DNA of 64,000 nt from Candidatus Gastranaerophilales bacterium. GTDB taxonomy: Bacteria; Cyanobacteriota; Vampirovibrionia; Gastranaerophilales; Gastranaerophilaceae. This document shows positions 24,947 through 34,964 of the stretch, piece by piece (position 1 is the stretch's first letter; every line of letters starts with the position of its first letter). Under the pieces are notes generated by a model, which was not told the origin of the DNA, searched no databases, and was given only the letters and a program-made list of their open reading frames with translations. Where the stretch lies: positions 38,312 through 102,311 of the forward strand of contig CAJUNK010000008.1 of NCBI GenBank assembly GCA_910587815.1, in the 5' to 3' direction. The position numbers and the translations under genes were made by a program.

Positions 24947-25780
24947 ATGGTTGATTTAAGCGCAGATTATGAAGTTATGGGATACAGTGTCGGAGATACA
25001 AAAGCTGGCACAAAAATGGGTAAACTCCAATTAAGAAATATTAATGAGAATTCTACCTTAAATTGCATCCTATGGGAAGAAACCCTGAATCGTTTAGATT
25101 CAAAACTTTTCAGAACAGGAAATATTGTAAAAATCACAGGTGCAAGTTTCAATGAAAAATTTAACAATTGCCTTGTAAGCAACATGGAAATTGTAAAAGA
25201 AGCTTCCCTTGGTTTAGATGAAGAAACAAGAAATAAACATTATTTAGATATTTTGAACGTCATTAAAGAATTTAAAAATGAAGATTTAAAAAACTTTGTT
25301 CAAGATGTTTGGATTAAAAATGAAGATTTAATTAAAATTGCTCCTGCTGCAAAAATGATGCATCACAATTATCTTGGAGGCTTAATCCAGCATATTTATG
25401 AATGTTTAGAGTTTGCAAAATGCGTTTTTCCAAATATGCACAAAAAAATAGAAAAAGATGTACTGTTAGCAGCTTGCATTTTGCATGATATCGGTAAAAT
25501 TTATGAATATAAAATAGATTTTGAAACTGGTTTTGTTGAATATAATGAAGAGTTTAAAAAAGATTGGATAAGCCATTCTCAATATGGTTTTTCACTTTGC
25601 ATGGCAAATGACCAGCCTCAAATTGCAAAAATGATAGCAGCCCATCATGGAAGGGCCGATTGGGGCGCCATGATTGATTTAGGCGAAAAAGATTTAGATG
25701 GATATTATTATATAGTGCACCATATAGATGATCTTTCTGCAAAATTCGGGAAAATCTATATAAGCGACCTTGAAAAATAA
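24947..25780 (+). CDS. OB-fold/HD-domain 3'-5' exoribonuclease, YhaM-like
   Basis: A 277-residue protein. An N-terminal OB fold (to about residue 90) precedes an HD domain with LHDIGKIYEY and MIAAHHGRADWG, as in YhaM. The family trims RNA 3' ends with Mn2+. It is slightly shorter than the Bacillus protein. It sits in the plus-strand gene run ahead of the periplasmic protein gene, 12 bp away. Confidence 0.85.
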   Translation: MVDLSADYEVMGYSVGDTKAGTKMGKLQLRNINENSTLNCILWEETLNRLDSKLFRTGNIVKITGASFNEKFNNCLVSNMEIVKEASLGLDEETRNKHYLDILNVIKEFKNEDLKNFVQDVWIKNEDLIKIAPAAKMMHHNYLGGLIQHIYECLEFAKCVFPNMHKKIEKDVLLAACILHDIGKIYEYKIDFETGFVEYNEEFKKDWISHSQYGFSLCMANDQPQIAKMIAAHHGRADWGAMIDLGEKDLDGYYYIVHHIDDLSAKFGKIYISDLEK

Positions 25781-25792
25781 AAGGATAGTAAA

Positions 25793-26482
25793 ATGAAAAA
25801 GATAATTACGATATTGATGGCATTATTATTTGTATTGTCAGGCATTCGAAGCGTTTCAGCATACCAAATAAAGGCAGATGCTAGAACAAAAAGAATCCCC
25901 ATGGGAACAAAGCTGGAACTTGAAGCTGCAAACACTGTTACAACGGAAAGCTTGAATAAAGGCGATATGTTCAGTGCTTATCTTACAAAAGACATATATT
26001 CTGATGGTTCAATTCTTCTCCCAAGAGGCACTGTAATCAGGGGAAATGCTTCAAATGTATTGCAAGCAAAAAGGCTATCTAAATCAGCTGTTTTATATTT
26101 AAATTTTGACCATATTGTGGCACCAAACGGCAAACAAATACCAATAAGAGCTGGTATAAGCTCGTCATTTAAACTCACCAAAGATGGCGGCATTGACGGT
26201 GGAGGAAATTATGGCAGCGCCCTAGCTGAAAACTGGCATAAATCAGGAAACATCATAACAAAAACAACAAAGTGGGGCGTAAAATCAGGTGAAGAATTGT
26301 TTGCTGGCGGAAAATATTTAATCACACCATTTGCAGCAATAGGTGGTACTATTGCAGGGGCAGGATATCTTGTGGGTGATAGCATTATAGACCTGTTTAG
26401 AAAAGGTAAAAATGTTATAATCAAAAAAGGTCAAGAATTTGATGCTTTATTGCTTGAACCTATTGATGTACCTATGTTTTAA
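25793..26482 (+). CDS. Secreted periplasmic protein with VirB10-like beta domain
   Basis: A 229-residue protein with a signal peptide ending near VSAYQ (residue 23). The segment SDGSILLPRGTVIRGNAS resembles the pilot strand of TrbI/VirB10 C-terminal domains. A Gly-rich helix-like segment near 170-200 could touch a membrane. No other type IV secretion genes are nearby, so it is likely an envelope protein using the fold. AAAGGAT precedes the start. Confidence 0.6.
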   Translation: MKKIITILMALLFVLSGIRSVSAYQIKADARTKRIPMGTKLELEAANTVTTESLNKGDMFSAYLTKDIYSDGSILLPRGTVIRGNASNVLQAKRLSKSAVLYLNFDHIVAPNGKQIPIRAGISSSFKLTKDGGIDGGGNYGSALAENWHKSGNIITKTTKWGVKSGEELFAGGKYLITPFAAIGGTIAGAGYLVGDSIIDLFRKGKNVIIKKGQEFDALLLEPIDVPMF

Positions 26483-26493
26483 CATTTAAAAAT

Positions 26494-26982
26494 ATGAAAA
26501 AAGTTCTAAATACTATAAAAGAAATTTTTGCAGCAAACAATTTAACCGTGTCAACTGGCGAATCTTGCACAGGCGGACTCATCAGTTCTTATTTAACAGA
26601 TATTGACGGTGCATCAGATTTTGTTAAACAATGTTTTGTAACATACGCACCTGAAGCAAAACAAAAATTTCTAAATGTAAAACCTGATACAATTGAACAA
26701 TACGGCGTTGTAAGTAATGAAGTTGTTTACCAAATGGCTCGGGGTCTTTTAGATTATGCTGATGTCAGCATTGCAACAACAGGCTATGCCGCACCCACAG
26801 GCGGAGATAAAAACAATCATGCCGGCAGTGTTTATATAGGTTTTGGTCTAAAAAAGGGCAATAAAAAATTCATTCATACCCTAAAATATCATTCAACATA
26901 TAAAACAAGACCTGATATTAAAAAAGATTTTGCAAAAAAAGCTTTGAAAGAATTAATAATTTTTCTTAAAGAAAATCTATAA
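26494..26982 (+). CDS. pncC: Nicotinamide-nucleotide amidase (CinA C-terminal domain)
   Basis: A 162-residue stand-alone CinA-C domain with STGESCTGGLISSYLT (catalytic Ser in GESCTGG) and TGYAAPTGG. It deamidates NMN to nicotinate mononucleotide, recycling pyridine nucleotides. The N-terminal CinA domain is absent, as in many bacteria. It lies 11 bp after the periplasmic gene. Confidence 0.92.
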   Translation: MKKVLNTIKEIFAANNLTVSTGESCTGGLISSYLTDIDGASDFVKQCFVTYAPEAKQKFLNVKPDTIEQYGVVSNEVVYQMARGLLDYADVSIATTGYAAPTGGDKNNHAGSVYIGFGLKKGNKKFIHTLKYHSTYKTRPDIKKDFAKKALKELIIFLKENL

Positions 26983-27068
26983 AAACTTTACATTCTTCAA
27001 ATTACTTAATCATTTCCCTTGCTTCATAAAATATAGTAGAATATTTGTGTGGAATTGTATTAATTTTT

Positions 27069-27917
27069 ATGAGCATAAAGAAGAATAAAAACCAGTTAAT
27101 AATATCAATTTTGGTTGGCATAGCAATATTTGCCATCACTTATCAGTTTGTAATAAAACAACATGAAGAAAATTTGAAACAACGCGCTGAAATTGAAAAA
27201 TTAAAAAAGGGCATTGGTATAAATTATTCAGCAGATGAAAATACAACAATTTATGTTGTTGCAAAAAAAGATATCCCAAAAGACCACACCATAACAGGTG
27301 ATGATGTTGAAATGAAAGATTTAGGGATGAAAACCAAGGGTGTTTATACTGATGCAAAATTGGTAATTGGCGCATCTACATCAAAAGAAATAAAAACCGG
27401 CTTCCCAATATTAAAAAGCAGCCTCAATGATACAAAAAATATGACAGATGAACCAAAGCCAGGATTTAGAGCAGTAGCAGTAACTATGCCCAAAAATGCG
27501 CTTGCACCTTTCATAGAAGATGGTGCTTTTGTTGATATTTATACAACAAATAATTTAATTCAAATTTCAAATGTTCAGATATTAAAAGTAACTGATGCGG
27601 GCAACAAAGCAAATAAGCTTATTTTGCTAGAGATAAAAGAAGAAGATGTTCCCTCGTTTATTGTAAGCTTAGCTGGGGGCAAAACAACAGAACTTTTGGT
27701 TTTTGCTCAAAGAAATAATCAGGAAAAAGGTGCATATTCATTTTCCTATACACCATCTTATGATATGACGTATGAAGATGAAAATATAAAAGACGTAAAC
27801 TATGCAATGGAAGAACCTGCGGTATACACCCAAACTACAAAACCTGCATCCAAAAAAAGGGTTGAAACTGTTGAGCTAATTCAGGGAAATACAAAGCAAA
27901 CATTGGATTTTGAATAA
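27069..27917 (+). CDS. cpaB: Flp/Tad pilus assembly protein CpaB (RcpC)
   Basis: A 282-residue protein from MSIKKNKNQ; this start is chosen because the earlier TTG adds an unlikely leader. An N-terminal membrane anchor (about 9-27) is followed by a SAF-type beta-clip domain (VVAKKDIPKDHTITGDDVEM) and a second RcpC domain. It is a periplasmic part of the Tad secretion channel that helps the secretin. First of a six-gene tad set running to 33880. Confidence 0.9.
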   Translation: MSIKKNKNQLIISILVGIAIFAITYQFVIKQHEENLKQRAEIEKLKKGIGINYSADENTTIYVVAKKDIPKDHTITGDDVEMKDLGMKTKGVYTDAKLVIGASTSKEIKTGFPILKSSLNDTKNMTDEPKPGFRAVAVTMPKNALAPFIEDGAFVDIYTTNNLIQISNVQILKVTDAGNKANKLILLEIKEEDVPSFIVSLAGGKTTELLVFAQRNNQEKGAYSFSYTPSYDMTYEDENIKDVNYAMEEPAVYTQTTKPASKKRVETVELIQGNTKQTLDFE

Positions 27918-27919
27918 TT

Positions 27920-29248
27920 ATGAAAAACATATTAAAACTAATAATTTCAATATTTATAATTACACACAGTATATCTGCCTATGCTCAGTTTCGTGATGTA
28001 AATTCAGATAAAATAATAGGCGATATCCCTGTTGTAAACTCTATTCAAAATAAACGCCAAAACACCGCTGCAAATGTAGTACAAGACAATAATGAAAAAT
28101 TGTATGGGGTTGTTGGTAAATCACAAATTTTAAATTTTGATACAGGAATAAAAAGAGTTTCTATTGCAGACCCTGCATTGGCTGATATTGTTTTAATTTC
28201 ACCAAAACAATTAATCATAAACGGCAAAAAACCAGGCTCCACAAGTTTAATATTTTGGGGGAAAAATTCAAATAGCCCTGTTTTTTATAATTTAACTATT
28301 CAACAAGATGCAGATGGTTTTTTGGAAGCCGTGGATTATATTGCCCCAAATGAAGACATAACAATAATCTTTAATAATCAAGGTGCCGTTATGAGCGGCT
28401 ATATAAGCTCCACAAATGTAAAAGAACAAATTCAAAACCTTGCTAAATCTTATAACATAAATTTAACAGATATAACAGAAAGTCCTGCAAAACAGGTATT
28501 ACTGGAAGTGCGAGTAACAGAAATTTCTAAAAACTTTACAAGAGATTTAGGGGTTGAATTTGGATACGGTAAAGATGCAGCAAGTCTTAGCGAATATTTA
28601 ACAGGTCTTATCAGTAAAAATCCTTTAACAAAATTAAATCAAATATTTTCAAGCGCAGGTATCAATTATTACCTGTTTAATCAAAGCAGCAAAATCTCTA
28701 TGGCAGTAAATGCCGCAGAGCAAAAGGGCGATATTAAAATTCTTGCCGAACCAAAGCTTTTAGCCGTAAATAATGAGGAAGCAAGCTTTAATGTGGGCAA
28801 CGAAGTGCCTATTCCATCAGAAGTGGGAAATTACGGTAACATTTCTTACGATTTTAAAGAAACAGGGGTAATTTTAAAATTTAAACCTACAATTATGGAA
28901 AAAACAGGCAGAGTAAGATTAAAATTAAGCCCTGAAGTATCTGAAATTGACCGTTCCGCAGGAATTGTAACCGGAGACCAAACACAGGTGCCTGGGTTTA
29001 AAACAAGAAAAGTAGATACAACTGTTGAATTAATGGACGGCGAAACCCTTATTATTGCAGGACTTTTAACAAATACCGCAACAAAAAGTAAATCCCAAGT
29101 GCCACTTTTAGGAGATATTCCAGTATTAGGTGTATTGTTTAGAAATTCAAAAGATGTTACAAATGATTCAGAGCTTGTAATATTTATTACACCAAAAATT
29201 GTTGATAATATGACAGCACCTTCAAATAATCAAACCGATAATATTTAA
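27920..29248 (+). CDS. cpaC: Tad pilus secretin CpaC (RcpA)
   Basis: A 442-residue protein with a signal peptide (to about residue 22, ISAYAQF), N-terminal domains with KRVSIADPALADIVLISPKQ (BON-like) and a C-terminal secretin core (EVPIPSEVGNYGNISYDF, GETLIIAGLL, LLGDIPVLGVLF). It forms the outer-membrane pore for the pilus, supporting a two-membrane cell. It starts 2 bases after cpaB. Confidence 0.93.
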   Translation: MKNILKLIISIFIITHSISAYAQFRDVNSDKIIGDIPVVNSIQNKRQNTAANVVQDNNEKLYGVVGKSQILNFDTGIKRVSIADPALADIVLISPKQLIINGKKPGSTSLIFWGKNSNSPVFYNLTIQQDADGFLEAVDYIAPNEDITIIFNNQGAVMSGYISSTNVKEQIQNLAKSYNINLTDITESPAKQVLLEVRVTEISKNFTRDLGVEFGYGKDAASLSEYLTGLISKNPLTKLNQIFSSAGINYYLFNQSSKISMAVNAAEQKGDIKILAEPKLLAVNNEEASFNVGNEVPIPSEVGNYGNISYDFKETGVILKFKPTIMEKTGRVRLKLSPEVSEIDRSAGIVTGDQTQVPGFKTRKVDTTVELMDGETLIIAGLLTNTATKSKSQVPLLGDIPVLGVLFRNSKDVTNDSELVIFITPKIVDNMTAPSNNQTDNI

Positions 29249-29273
29249 GTAAAATTCAAGGTAAAACAAAAGC

Positions 29274-30488
29274 ATGGGAATAAAAATAGATACTGTTATT
29301 ATAGATCCTGAAAATAATTCTAGAGAAATTATATTAAATTATCTTTCTCAAATTCAGGATATCAATGTAACCCAGGAATTCAACGACGTTTTGGGTGCAA
29401 TGAATTTTATACTTGATAGCAGACCAAATCTCATCATTGTAGATATTTCCCAAAAAACCCAAATGGCTCTTGATATTATTGTAAAAATTTCAAATTCTCT
29501 TAAAAATTCAAAAATTATTGTCCTTTCTTATGATATGAGCCCTGAAACCGTAATAAAAGCGCTTCGCGCAGGGGCAAGAGAATTTTTAACAAAACCTTTA
29601 ATTGAAGCAGATTTTCTTCAATCTGTTGAAAAATTAAAAGATTTAATACTTGGAAACATTAACGATACTACAAAATGTAAAGTTATCACAACATTTTCAA
29701 ACAAAGGCGGCATTGGAAAAACTGCAATTGCAACAAATCTTGCTGTTGAAATTGCCAATATGACAAAAGAACGCGTTGCTCTTGTAGATTTAAATATGCA
29801 AATGGGAGATATTACAACGTTTTTAGATTTGAATCCATCCTTTGATACAGCTTATGTTATAAATAATTTAGAAAGAATTGACGAAGGATTTTTATTATCC
29901 ACGCTGGAAAAATACAATAATTCAAGTCTTTATGTACTTGCAGACCCTCCAGATTTAGAGCAGGCAGAAGTTATCACATCGGATAACATTACAACTCTTA
30001 TAAATGTATTAAGAAATGTTTTTTCTTATATCATCATTGATACAACGGCAAGTTTTGATGGTAAAACAATTACAGCACTTGATAATTCAGATTTAGTGCT
30101 TTTAATCACAATCATAAATCTGCCATCTGTCAGAAATTGTCAAAGATGCTTTGATTTGTTTAAGCGCCTTGGTTATTCAAAAGATAAAATTAAAATTATT
30201 GTAAATAGATATATGGAAAATGATGAAATAAAGGTGGAAGATGTTGAAGAGGTACTTGGACATCCTGTATATTTTAAAATACCAAACAATTATTTCACAA
30301 TAATTAACGCCATAAATAAAGGTCTGCCTGTTTGCGAAATTAACCCACATTCAAATATTGCAAAAAGTTTTAGAGAACTTGCTGCTTTGTTATCAGATAA
30401 TTTCACCTATACAAACAGTGCTAAACCTCAAAAACGTGAAAAAAGTTTTAATCTCTTAGATATTTTTAAGAAAAAGGAGGAAAACTAG
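29274..30488 (+). CDS. cpaE: Tad pilus localisation ATPase CpaE (TadZ)
   Basis: A 404-residue protein: an N-terminal receiver-like domain (DTVIIDPENNSREI, with SYDMSPETVIKALRAGAREF) and a MinD/ParA ATPase with the deviant Walker A SNKGGIGKTAIATN near residue 143. The family places the pilus machine in the cell. It is followed immediately by cpaF; GGAGG for cpaF lies in its last codons. Confidence 0.93.
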   Translation: MGIKIDTVIIDPENNSREIILNYLSQIQDINVTQEFNDVLGAMNFILDSRPNLIIVDISQKTQMALDIIVKISNSLKNSKIIVLSYDMSPETVIKALRAGAREFLTKPLIEADFLQSVEKLKDLILGNINDTTKCKVITTFSNKGGIGKTAIATNLAVEIANMTKERVALVDLNMQMGDITTFLDLNPSFDTAYVINNLERIDEGFLLSTLEKYNNSSLYVLADPPDLEQAEVITSDNITTLINVLRNVFSYIIIDTTASFDGKTITALDNSDLVLLITIINLPSVRNCQRCFDLFKRLGYSKDKIKIIVNRYMENDEIKVEDVEEVLGHPVYFKIPNNYFTIINAINKGLPVCEINPHSNIAKSFRELAALLSDNFTYTNSAKPQKREKSFNLLDIFKKKEEN

Positions 30489-32003
30489 TTGTCCCTAAAA
30501 GATAGATTAAATTCTACAAATAATAATGCTCAAGCCTCTAAAAAATCCGATGATGATTTTATAGGCATTTCTCCTTTGAGTGAAGAATTTTCATCAGTTA
30601 AAGAAAAACTTCATTCACTTTTGATTGAAAAAGTAAATTCTACCCCAAGCTGGTCATCTTATACCGACGATGAACAAAAAGAACTCATCCGCCAGTTTAT
30701 CGAAGGCCAGCTAAATACAAATTTCCGCTCCATCCCCTTAAATAAGGATGAACGAGATAAACTTGTAAAAGAAATTATTCAGGAAGCAAAAGGCTTTGGG
30801 CCCTTAGACCCGCTTCTTGAAGACCCCACAATAAGTGATATTTTGGTAAACGGGGCAAAAAAGGTATATGTTGAAAAAGATGGAAAATTATACAAAACAT
30901 CAATTGTATTTAAAGATAATAACCACCTTAAAAATATAATTGAACGTATAGTTTCAAAAATCGGCAGAAGAATTGATGAAAAATCCCCAATGGTGGATGC
31001 AAGATTATCAGATGGTTCTCGTGTAAATGCAATTATTCCACCGCTTGCAATAGATGGGCCATCCCTTTCAATTAGAAGATTTAAAGCAGATGCAGGTACA
31101 ATGGAAAGCTTGCTTCGCTGGGGTTCTATTAGTAAAGAAATTGCAGAAGTCCTAGAAGCAGCAGTTGCAGCACGTTGTAATATTGTAATTTCAGGCGGAA
31201 CAGGAGCCGGTAAAACTACACTTTTAAACAGTTTATCTGCTAAAATTCCTCCTGGTGAACGTATCATTACAATTGAAGATTCAGCAGAGCTTTGTCTTCA
31301 GCAAGACCATATTGTAAGGCTTGAAACAAGGCCTCCAAACATTGAAGGCGAAGGCGAAATTACAGCTAGAGATTTAGTTATAAATTCACTTCGTATGAGG
31401 CCAGATAGAATTATCATTGGTGAATGCCGTGGCGCCGAAACTCTTGATATGCTTCAGGCTATGAACACAGGTCATGATGGCTCTTTAACCACACTGCACG
31501 CAAATTCTCCGCGCGATGCACTCTCAAGGCTTGAAACTATGGTTATGTATTCAGGGATTGACCTGCCTGAAAGAAACATAAAAAATCAAATAGCTTCTGC
31601 CATAAATATAATCATTCAAGCTTCACGTCTTCAGGATGGTTCAAGAAAAGTAACAAGAGTTTCTGAAATTGTAGGCATGGAGCAAAATGTAATTACAATG
31701 CAGGATATTTTTGTTTGGGAACAAACAGGTGCAGGCACAAAAACTGTTATGGGCATGCATACATCTACAGGTGTACGCCCAAAATTTATAGATAAAATAA
31801 AAGCAAGAGGCATTGAAATCAATCATCAATATTTTGATAAAAATCATCGCCACACTTATCTTACAAAAAATTCAAATCCTAATATTCAAACAAAAGATGC
31901 AATTGTAAATGCAAGATTACAAATGGCAGCAGAACAAAAACAATCTTTCCCAAAAAAAGCAGTTCATGCGGATTTGGATTTATTAAAAAGACTGAAAGGA
32001 TAG
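30489..32003 (+). CDS. cpaF: Tad secretion ATPase CpaF (TadA)
   Basis: A 504-residue protein with TTG start preceded by AAGGAGG. Walker A GGTGAGKTT lies near residue 235; the Asp box and Walker B region hold ARDLVINSLRMRPDRIIIGE and GHDGSLTTLHANS. Hexameric cytoplasmic motor that powers Flp pilus assembly. The C-terminal 60 residues are a variable tail. Confidence 0.95.
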   Translation: MSLKDRLNSTNNNAQASKKSDDDFIGISPLSEEFSSVKEKLHSLLIEKVNSTPSWSSYTDDEQKELIRQFIEGQLNTNFRSIPLNKDERDKLVKEIIQEAKGFGPLDPLLEDPTISDILVNGAKKVYVEKDGKLYKTSIVFKDNNHLKNIIERIVSKIGRRIDEKSPMVDARLSDGSRVNAIIPPLAIDGPSLSIRRFKADAGTMESLLRWGSISKEIAEVLEAAVAARCNIVISGGTGAGKTTLLNSLSAKIPPGERIITIEDSAELCLQQDHIVRLETRPPNIEGEGEITARDLVINSLRMRPDRIIIGECRGAETLDMLQAMNTGHDGSLTTLHANSPRDALSRLETMVMYSGIDLPERNIKNQIASAINIIIQASRLQDGSRKVTRVSEIVGMEQNVITMQDIFVWEQTGAGTKTVMGMHTSTGVRPKFIDKIKARGIEINHQYFDKNHRHTYLTKNSNPNIQTKDAIVNARLQMAAEQKQSFPKKAVHADLDLLKRLKG

Positions 32004-32010
32004 TGCTTTA

Positions 32011-32970
32011 ATGACACCTCTTTTGGTTTCAATCGTATTAGGTTTTTTATGTTTTATACTTGTTGCAAATATTTATCAGGTGCGCATGCCAAGAGCTCCT
32101 GAAATTGAAAAGCGTCTTGAAAACATTAAAAAAAGCTCATCTGAACAATCTCACGTTATAAACCCTGATTTTGTAATGATGGAAAATGAATTTAGATTTG
32201 GCTTTTTAGGAAAATATCTTAAAAATTTTAAACCGGCAGAATATTTAAAAGATCAACTCTATTATGCAGATTTAAATATTCAAGTTGACGTTTTTATGTT
32301 GGTTTCAGCACTTTTTTGCCTGCCTTTTTTAATCATTGCAGTATTTACCACCCCTTATGTTATCCTTCTTGGGGTATTAGCTTCTTTTATCCCTTTTATC
32401 ATAATAAAGTTCTTAATTATGAAAAGAACCAATCTTTTTACACAGCAATTTCCTGAAGCACTTGATTTATTATCAAGTTCCTTACGTGCAGGCCACTCTT
32501 TATATAGTGCTTTTGATGTAATAGTAAAAGAAATGCCTTCTCCTATAAATCAGGTTTTTAAAAATACAGTTGATGAAATTTCATTCGGTATAGATACAAA
32601 AGATGCGATATTATCTTTAACACGTGTTATGCCATTTAGTATGGATTTAAAATTTTTTACAACAGCTGTTATTTTACAAAGAGAAGTGGGCGGAAATCTT
32701 GCAAAAATATTAGATACATTATCTATTACAATAAGAGAAAGATTTAAAACCCTGGGACAATTAAAGGCTCAAACTTCACAATCTAAATTTTCAGGAATAA
32801 TCTTAACCCTTGTGCCGCCATTAATTGCAATAATACTTTTCTTTATATCACCAGGATATATGGACCCTTTATTACACACCACACAAGGAAATATTGCAAT
32901 TGCAATCTCTGTCACCATGCTTAGTATTGGAATTTTTTGTATAGCAAAAATTCTATCTATTGAAATATAA
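32011..32970 (+). CDS. tadB: Tad platform protein TadB
   Basis: A 319-residue inner membrane protein with a T2SF/GspF-type domain (QQFPEALDLLSSSLRAGHSL, then LQREVGGNLAKILD) and helices at the N-terminus, middle and end. It forms the membrane platform turned by CpaF. It starts 7 bases after cpaF. Confidence 0.93.
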   Translation: MTPLLVSIVLGFLCFILVANIYQVRMPRAPEIEKRLENIKKSSSEQSHVINPDFVMMENEFRFGFLGKYLKNFKPAEYLKDQLYYADLNIQVDVFMLVSALFCLPFLIIAVFTTPYVILLGVLASFIPFIIIKFLIMKRTNLFTQQFPEALDLLSSSLRAGHSLYSAFDVIVKEMPSPINQVFKNTVDEISFGIDTKDAILSLTRVMPFSMDLKFFTTAVILQREVGGNLAKILDTLSITIRERFKTLGQLKAQTSQSKFSGIILTLVPPLIAIILFFISPGYMDPLLHTTQGNIAIAISVTMLSIGIFCIAKILSIEI

Positions 32971-32980
32971 AAGGAAAACA

Positions 32981-33880
32981 ATGAATTATTTATTGATACC
33001 TGCACTATTTGCTATTTGGGCCGCTTACGTAACTTTTGTCTTTATTGAAAAAGAAGAAAGTTTCCTTAGAATACGCATTAAAAATGCTGGAAAAAAATAT
33101 AAAACAAATTCAAGAAAATTTTTTGATAATATTTTAGAACTTTTAAAACCTTTCACCGCAGGAAACATTAAAAATATTAATGTAAAAAATAAAATTAAAG
33201 AGCTATTGATTAGGGTTGGCGCCCCTTCATCAGAAGATGATGTTTTAGATTTTGAAAACAAAAGATTAATGGCTGTTTTATTTGTTTCATTATTCTGTGC
33301 AGTTTTGCTTACAATATATAAATTAAACCATGTTGTTTTGTGTTTAAGCTTTATGTTTGTCTATTTTGCATACAAATACCCTGAAATGAAAATTAAAAGG
33401 CTTATAAAAATAAGGGAAAAGGATTTTGAAAAAAATTTCCCGGATGCAATTGATATGTTATCTGTCTGCACAGAGGCAGGCCTTGGGCTGGATAGCGCAG
33501 TAGAGCGCGTCGGGAAAGAATTTCAAGCATTTTCTCCAACAATAGGCCAGGAATTTATAAGGCTATCTCAAGATGTTTCATCCGGCCTTCCAAGAAACGA
33601 CGCCCTTAAAAATTTAACAAGAAGAATTCACTGCAAAGACCTGCAATCTTTTGTGGCGCTTTTAATCCAATCTGAAACACTTGGCACAGGAATAGCGCAG
33701 CCTCTGGCTGTTTATTGTGACACTTTAAGGAGCAGAAAAAAACAAAGAATTGAAGAACTTGTGCAAACTTCATCTGCTAAAATGACCATTCCTATGATAT
33801 TATTTATGCTGCCATCAATGTTTATTGTGATATTATATCCATCTGTGATAAAACTAATTGAAGCTCTAAAATCAATGTAA
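32981..33880 (+). CDS. tadC: Tad platform protein TadC
   Basis: A 299-residue protein from MNYLLIPALF, chosen because AAAGGAAA lies just before it; the ATG at 32960 lies within tadB. GspF-type domain with FPDAIDMLSVCTEAGLGLDS and QSETLGTGIAQPL, and C-terminal helices. It pairs with TadB. It is the last tad gene; ribD follows after 3 bases. No Flp pilin or prepilin peptidase gene is in the set. Confidence 0.92.
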   Translation: MNYLLIPALFAIWAAYVTFVFIEKEESFLRIRIKNAGKKYKTNSRKFFDNILELLKPFTAGNIKNINVKNKIKELLIRVGAPSSEDDVLDFENKRLMAVLFVSLFCAVLLTIYKLNHVVLCLSFMFVYFAYKYPEMKIKRLIKIREKDFEKNFPDAIDMLSVCTEAGLGLDSAVERVGKEFQAFSPTIGQEFIRLSQDVSSGLPRNDALKNLTRRIHCKDLQSFVALLIQSETLGTGIAQPLAVYCDTLRSRKKQRIEELVQTSSAKMTIPMILFMLPSMFIVILYPSVIKLIEALKSM

Positions 33881-33883
33881 AAT

Positions 33884-34960
33884 ATGGAAAAAATTTATAA
33901 AAATTTCATAAAAAAATGTTTCGCTCTCGCAAAAAAGGGAATGGGAAAAACCTTGCCAAACCCAATGGTGGGATGTGTTATAACAAATAAAAACAATGAA
34001 ATAATATCAACCGGATATCATCAAAAATGCGGTGAAAACCACGCAGAACGCAATGCAATCTTAAATACAAATGATGAAAAATTAAAAAATTCCATTCTTT
34101 ATGTAAACCTTGAACCCTGTTCTCATTTTGGAAAAACCCCACCCTGTGCTGATTTAATAATTGAAAAGGGAATAAAAAAGGTTGTAATTTCAATGAAAGA
34201 CCCAAATCCTGTTGTTTCAGGCAGGGGAATTCAAAAGCTGCAAAATGCTGGCATAGAAGTGATTCCAGGAATTTTAGAAGATGAAGCCAAGGAATTAAAT
34301 AAAGTTTTTATAAAAAATATTACACAAAATAAACCTTATATTTTAATTAAAACAGCTGTGACACTTGATTCTAAAATTGCCCTTGAAAATGGAAAATCAA
34401 AATGGATAACAGATGATGTTTCAAGGCTTGAAGTTATGAAATTAAGGAATAAATTTCAAGCAATAATGACAGGCTCTGGCACAGTTATGGCAGATAATCC
34501 AAGCCTAACATCAAGAATTAAAAACGGCAAAAACCCAATTAGAATAATTATGGATAGAAAAGGAATAATTCCGCTTGAATACAATGTTTTTAAAGATAAT
34601 ACCGAAAAAATTTATTTAATCACAAATTCTAAAAACAAATACCCAAGTCACATTCAAAAAATTGATTTTAAGGATTATGACACGCTTTTTAAGACGCTTT
34701 ATGAATTAAACATCTGCAACATTCTAATTGAGGCAGGAGCCGGGTTAAATTCAAGCATAATAGCCTCAAAATGCGCAGATGAAATTAATATATTTATGGC
34801 ACCAAAAATATTTGGTGGCGGTAAAAGTTTTATTTCAGGTTTTAATTTTGACAATGTAAATAATTGCGTAAAATTAAAAGATTTAAAATGCAAAAAGTTA
34901 AAAAACGATGTTTTAATTAGTGCAAAATTCCTGTATGATAAAGAAGATAAGGAAGTATAA
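33884..34960 (+). CDS. ribD: Riboflavin biosynthesis deaminase/reductase RibD
   Basis: A 358-residue bifunctional protein. The N-terminal deaminase has the zinc motifs HAERNAI and EPCSHFGKTPPC; the C-terminal reductase begins about residue 145 (KTAVTLDSKIAL) and ends with the FGGGKSF region. It makes 5-amino-6-ribitylamino-uracil phosphate from the GTP-derived pyrimidine. No ribE/BA/H genes are here. It begins 3 bases after tadC, so pilus and vitamin genes share an operon. Confidence 0.95.
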   Translation: MEKIYKNFIKKCFALAKKGMGKTLPNPMVGCVITNKNNEIISTGYHQKCGENHAERNAILNTNDEKLKNSILYVNLEPCSHFGKTPPCADLIIEKGIKKVVISMKDPNPVVSGRGIQKLQNAGIEVIPGILEDEAKELNKVFIKNITQNKPYILIKTAVTLDSKIALENGKSKWITDDVSRLEVMKLRNKFQAIMTGSGTVMADNPSLTSRIKNGKNPIRIIMDRKGIIPLEYNVFKDNTEKIYLITNSKNKYPSHIQKIDFKDYDTLFKTLYELNICNILIEAGAGLNSSIIASKCADEINIFMAPKIFGGGKSFISGFNFDNVNNCVKLKDLKCKKLKNDVLISAKFLYDKEDKEV

Positions 34961-34964
34961 AATT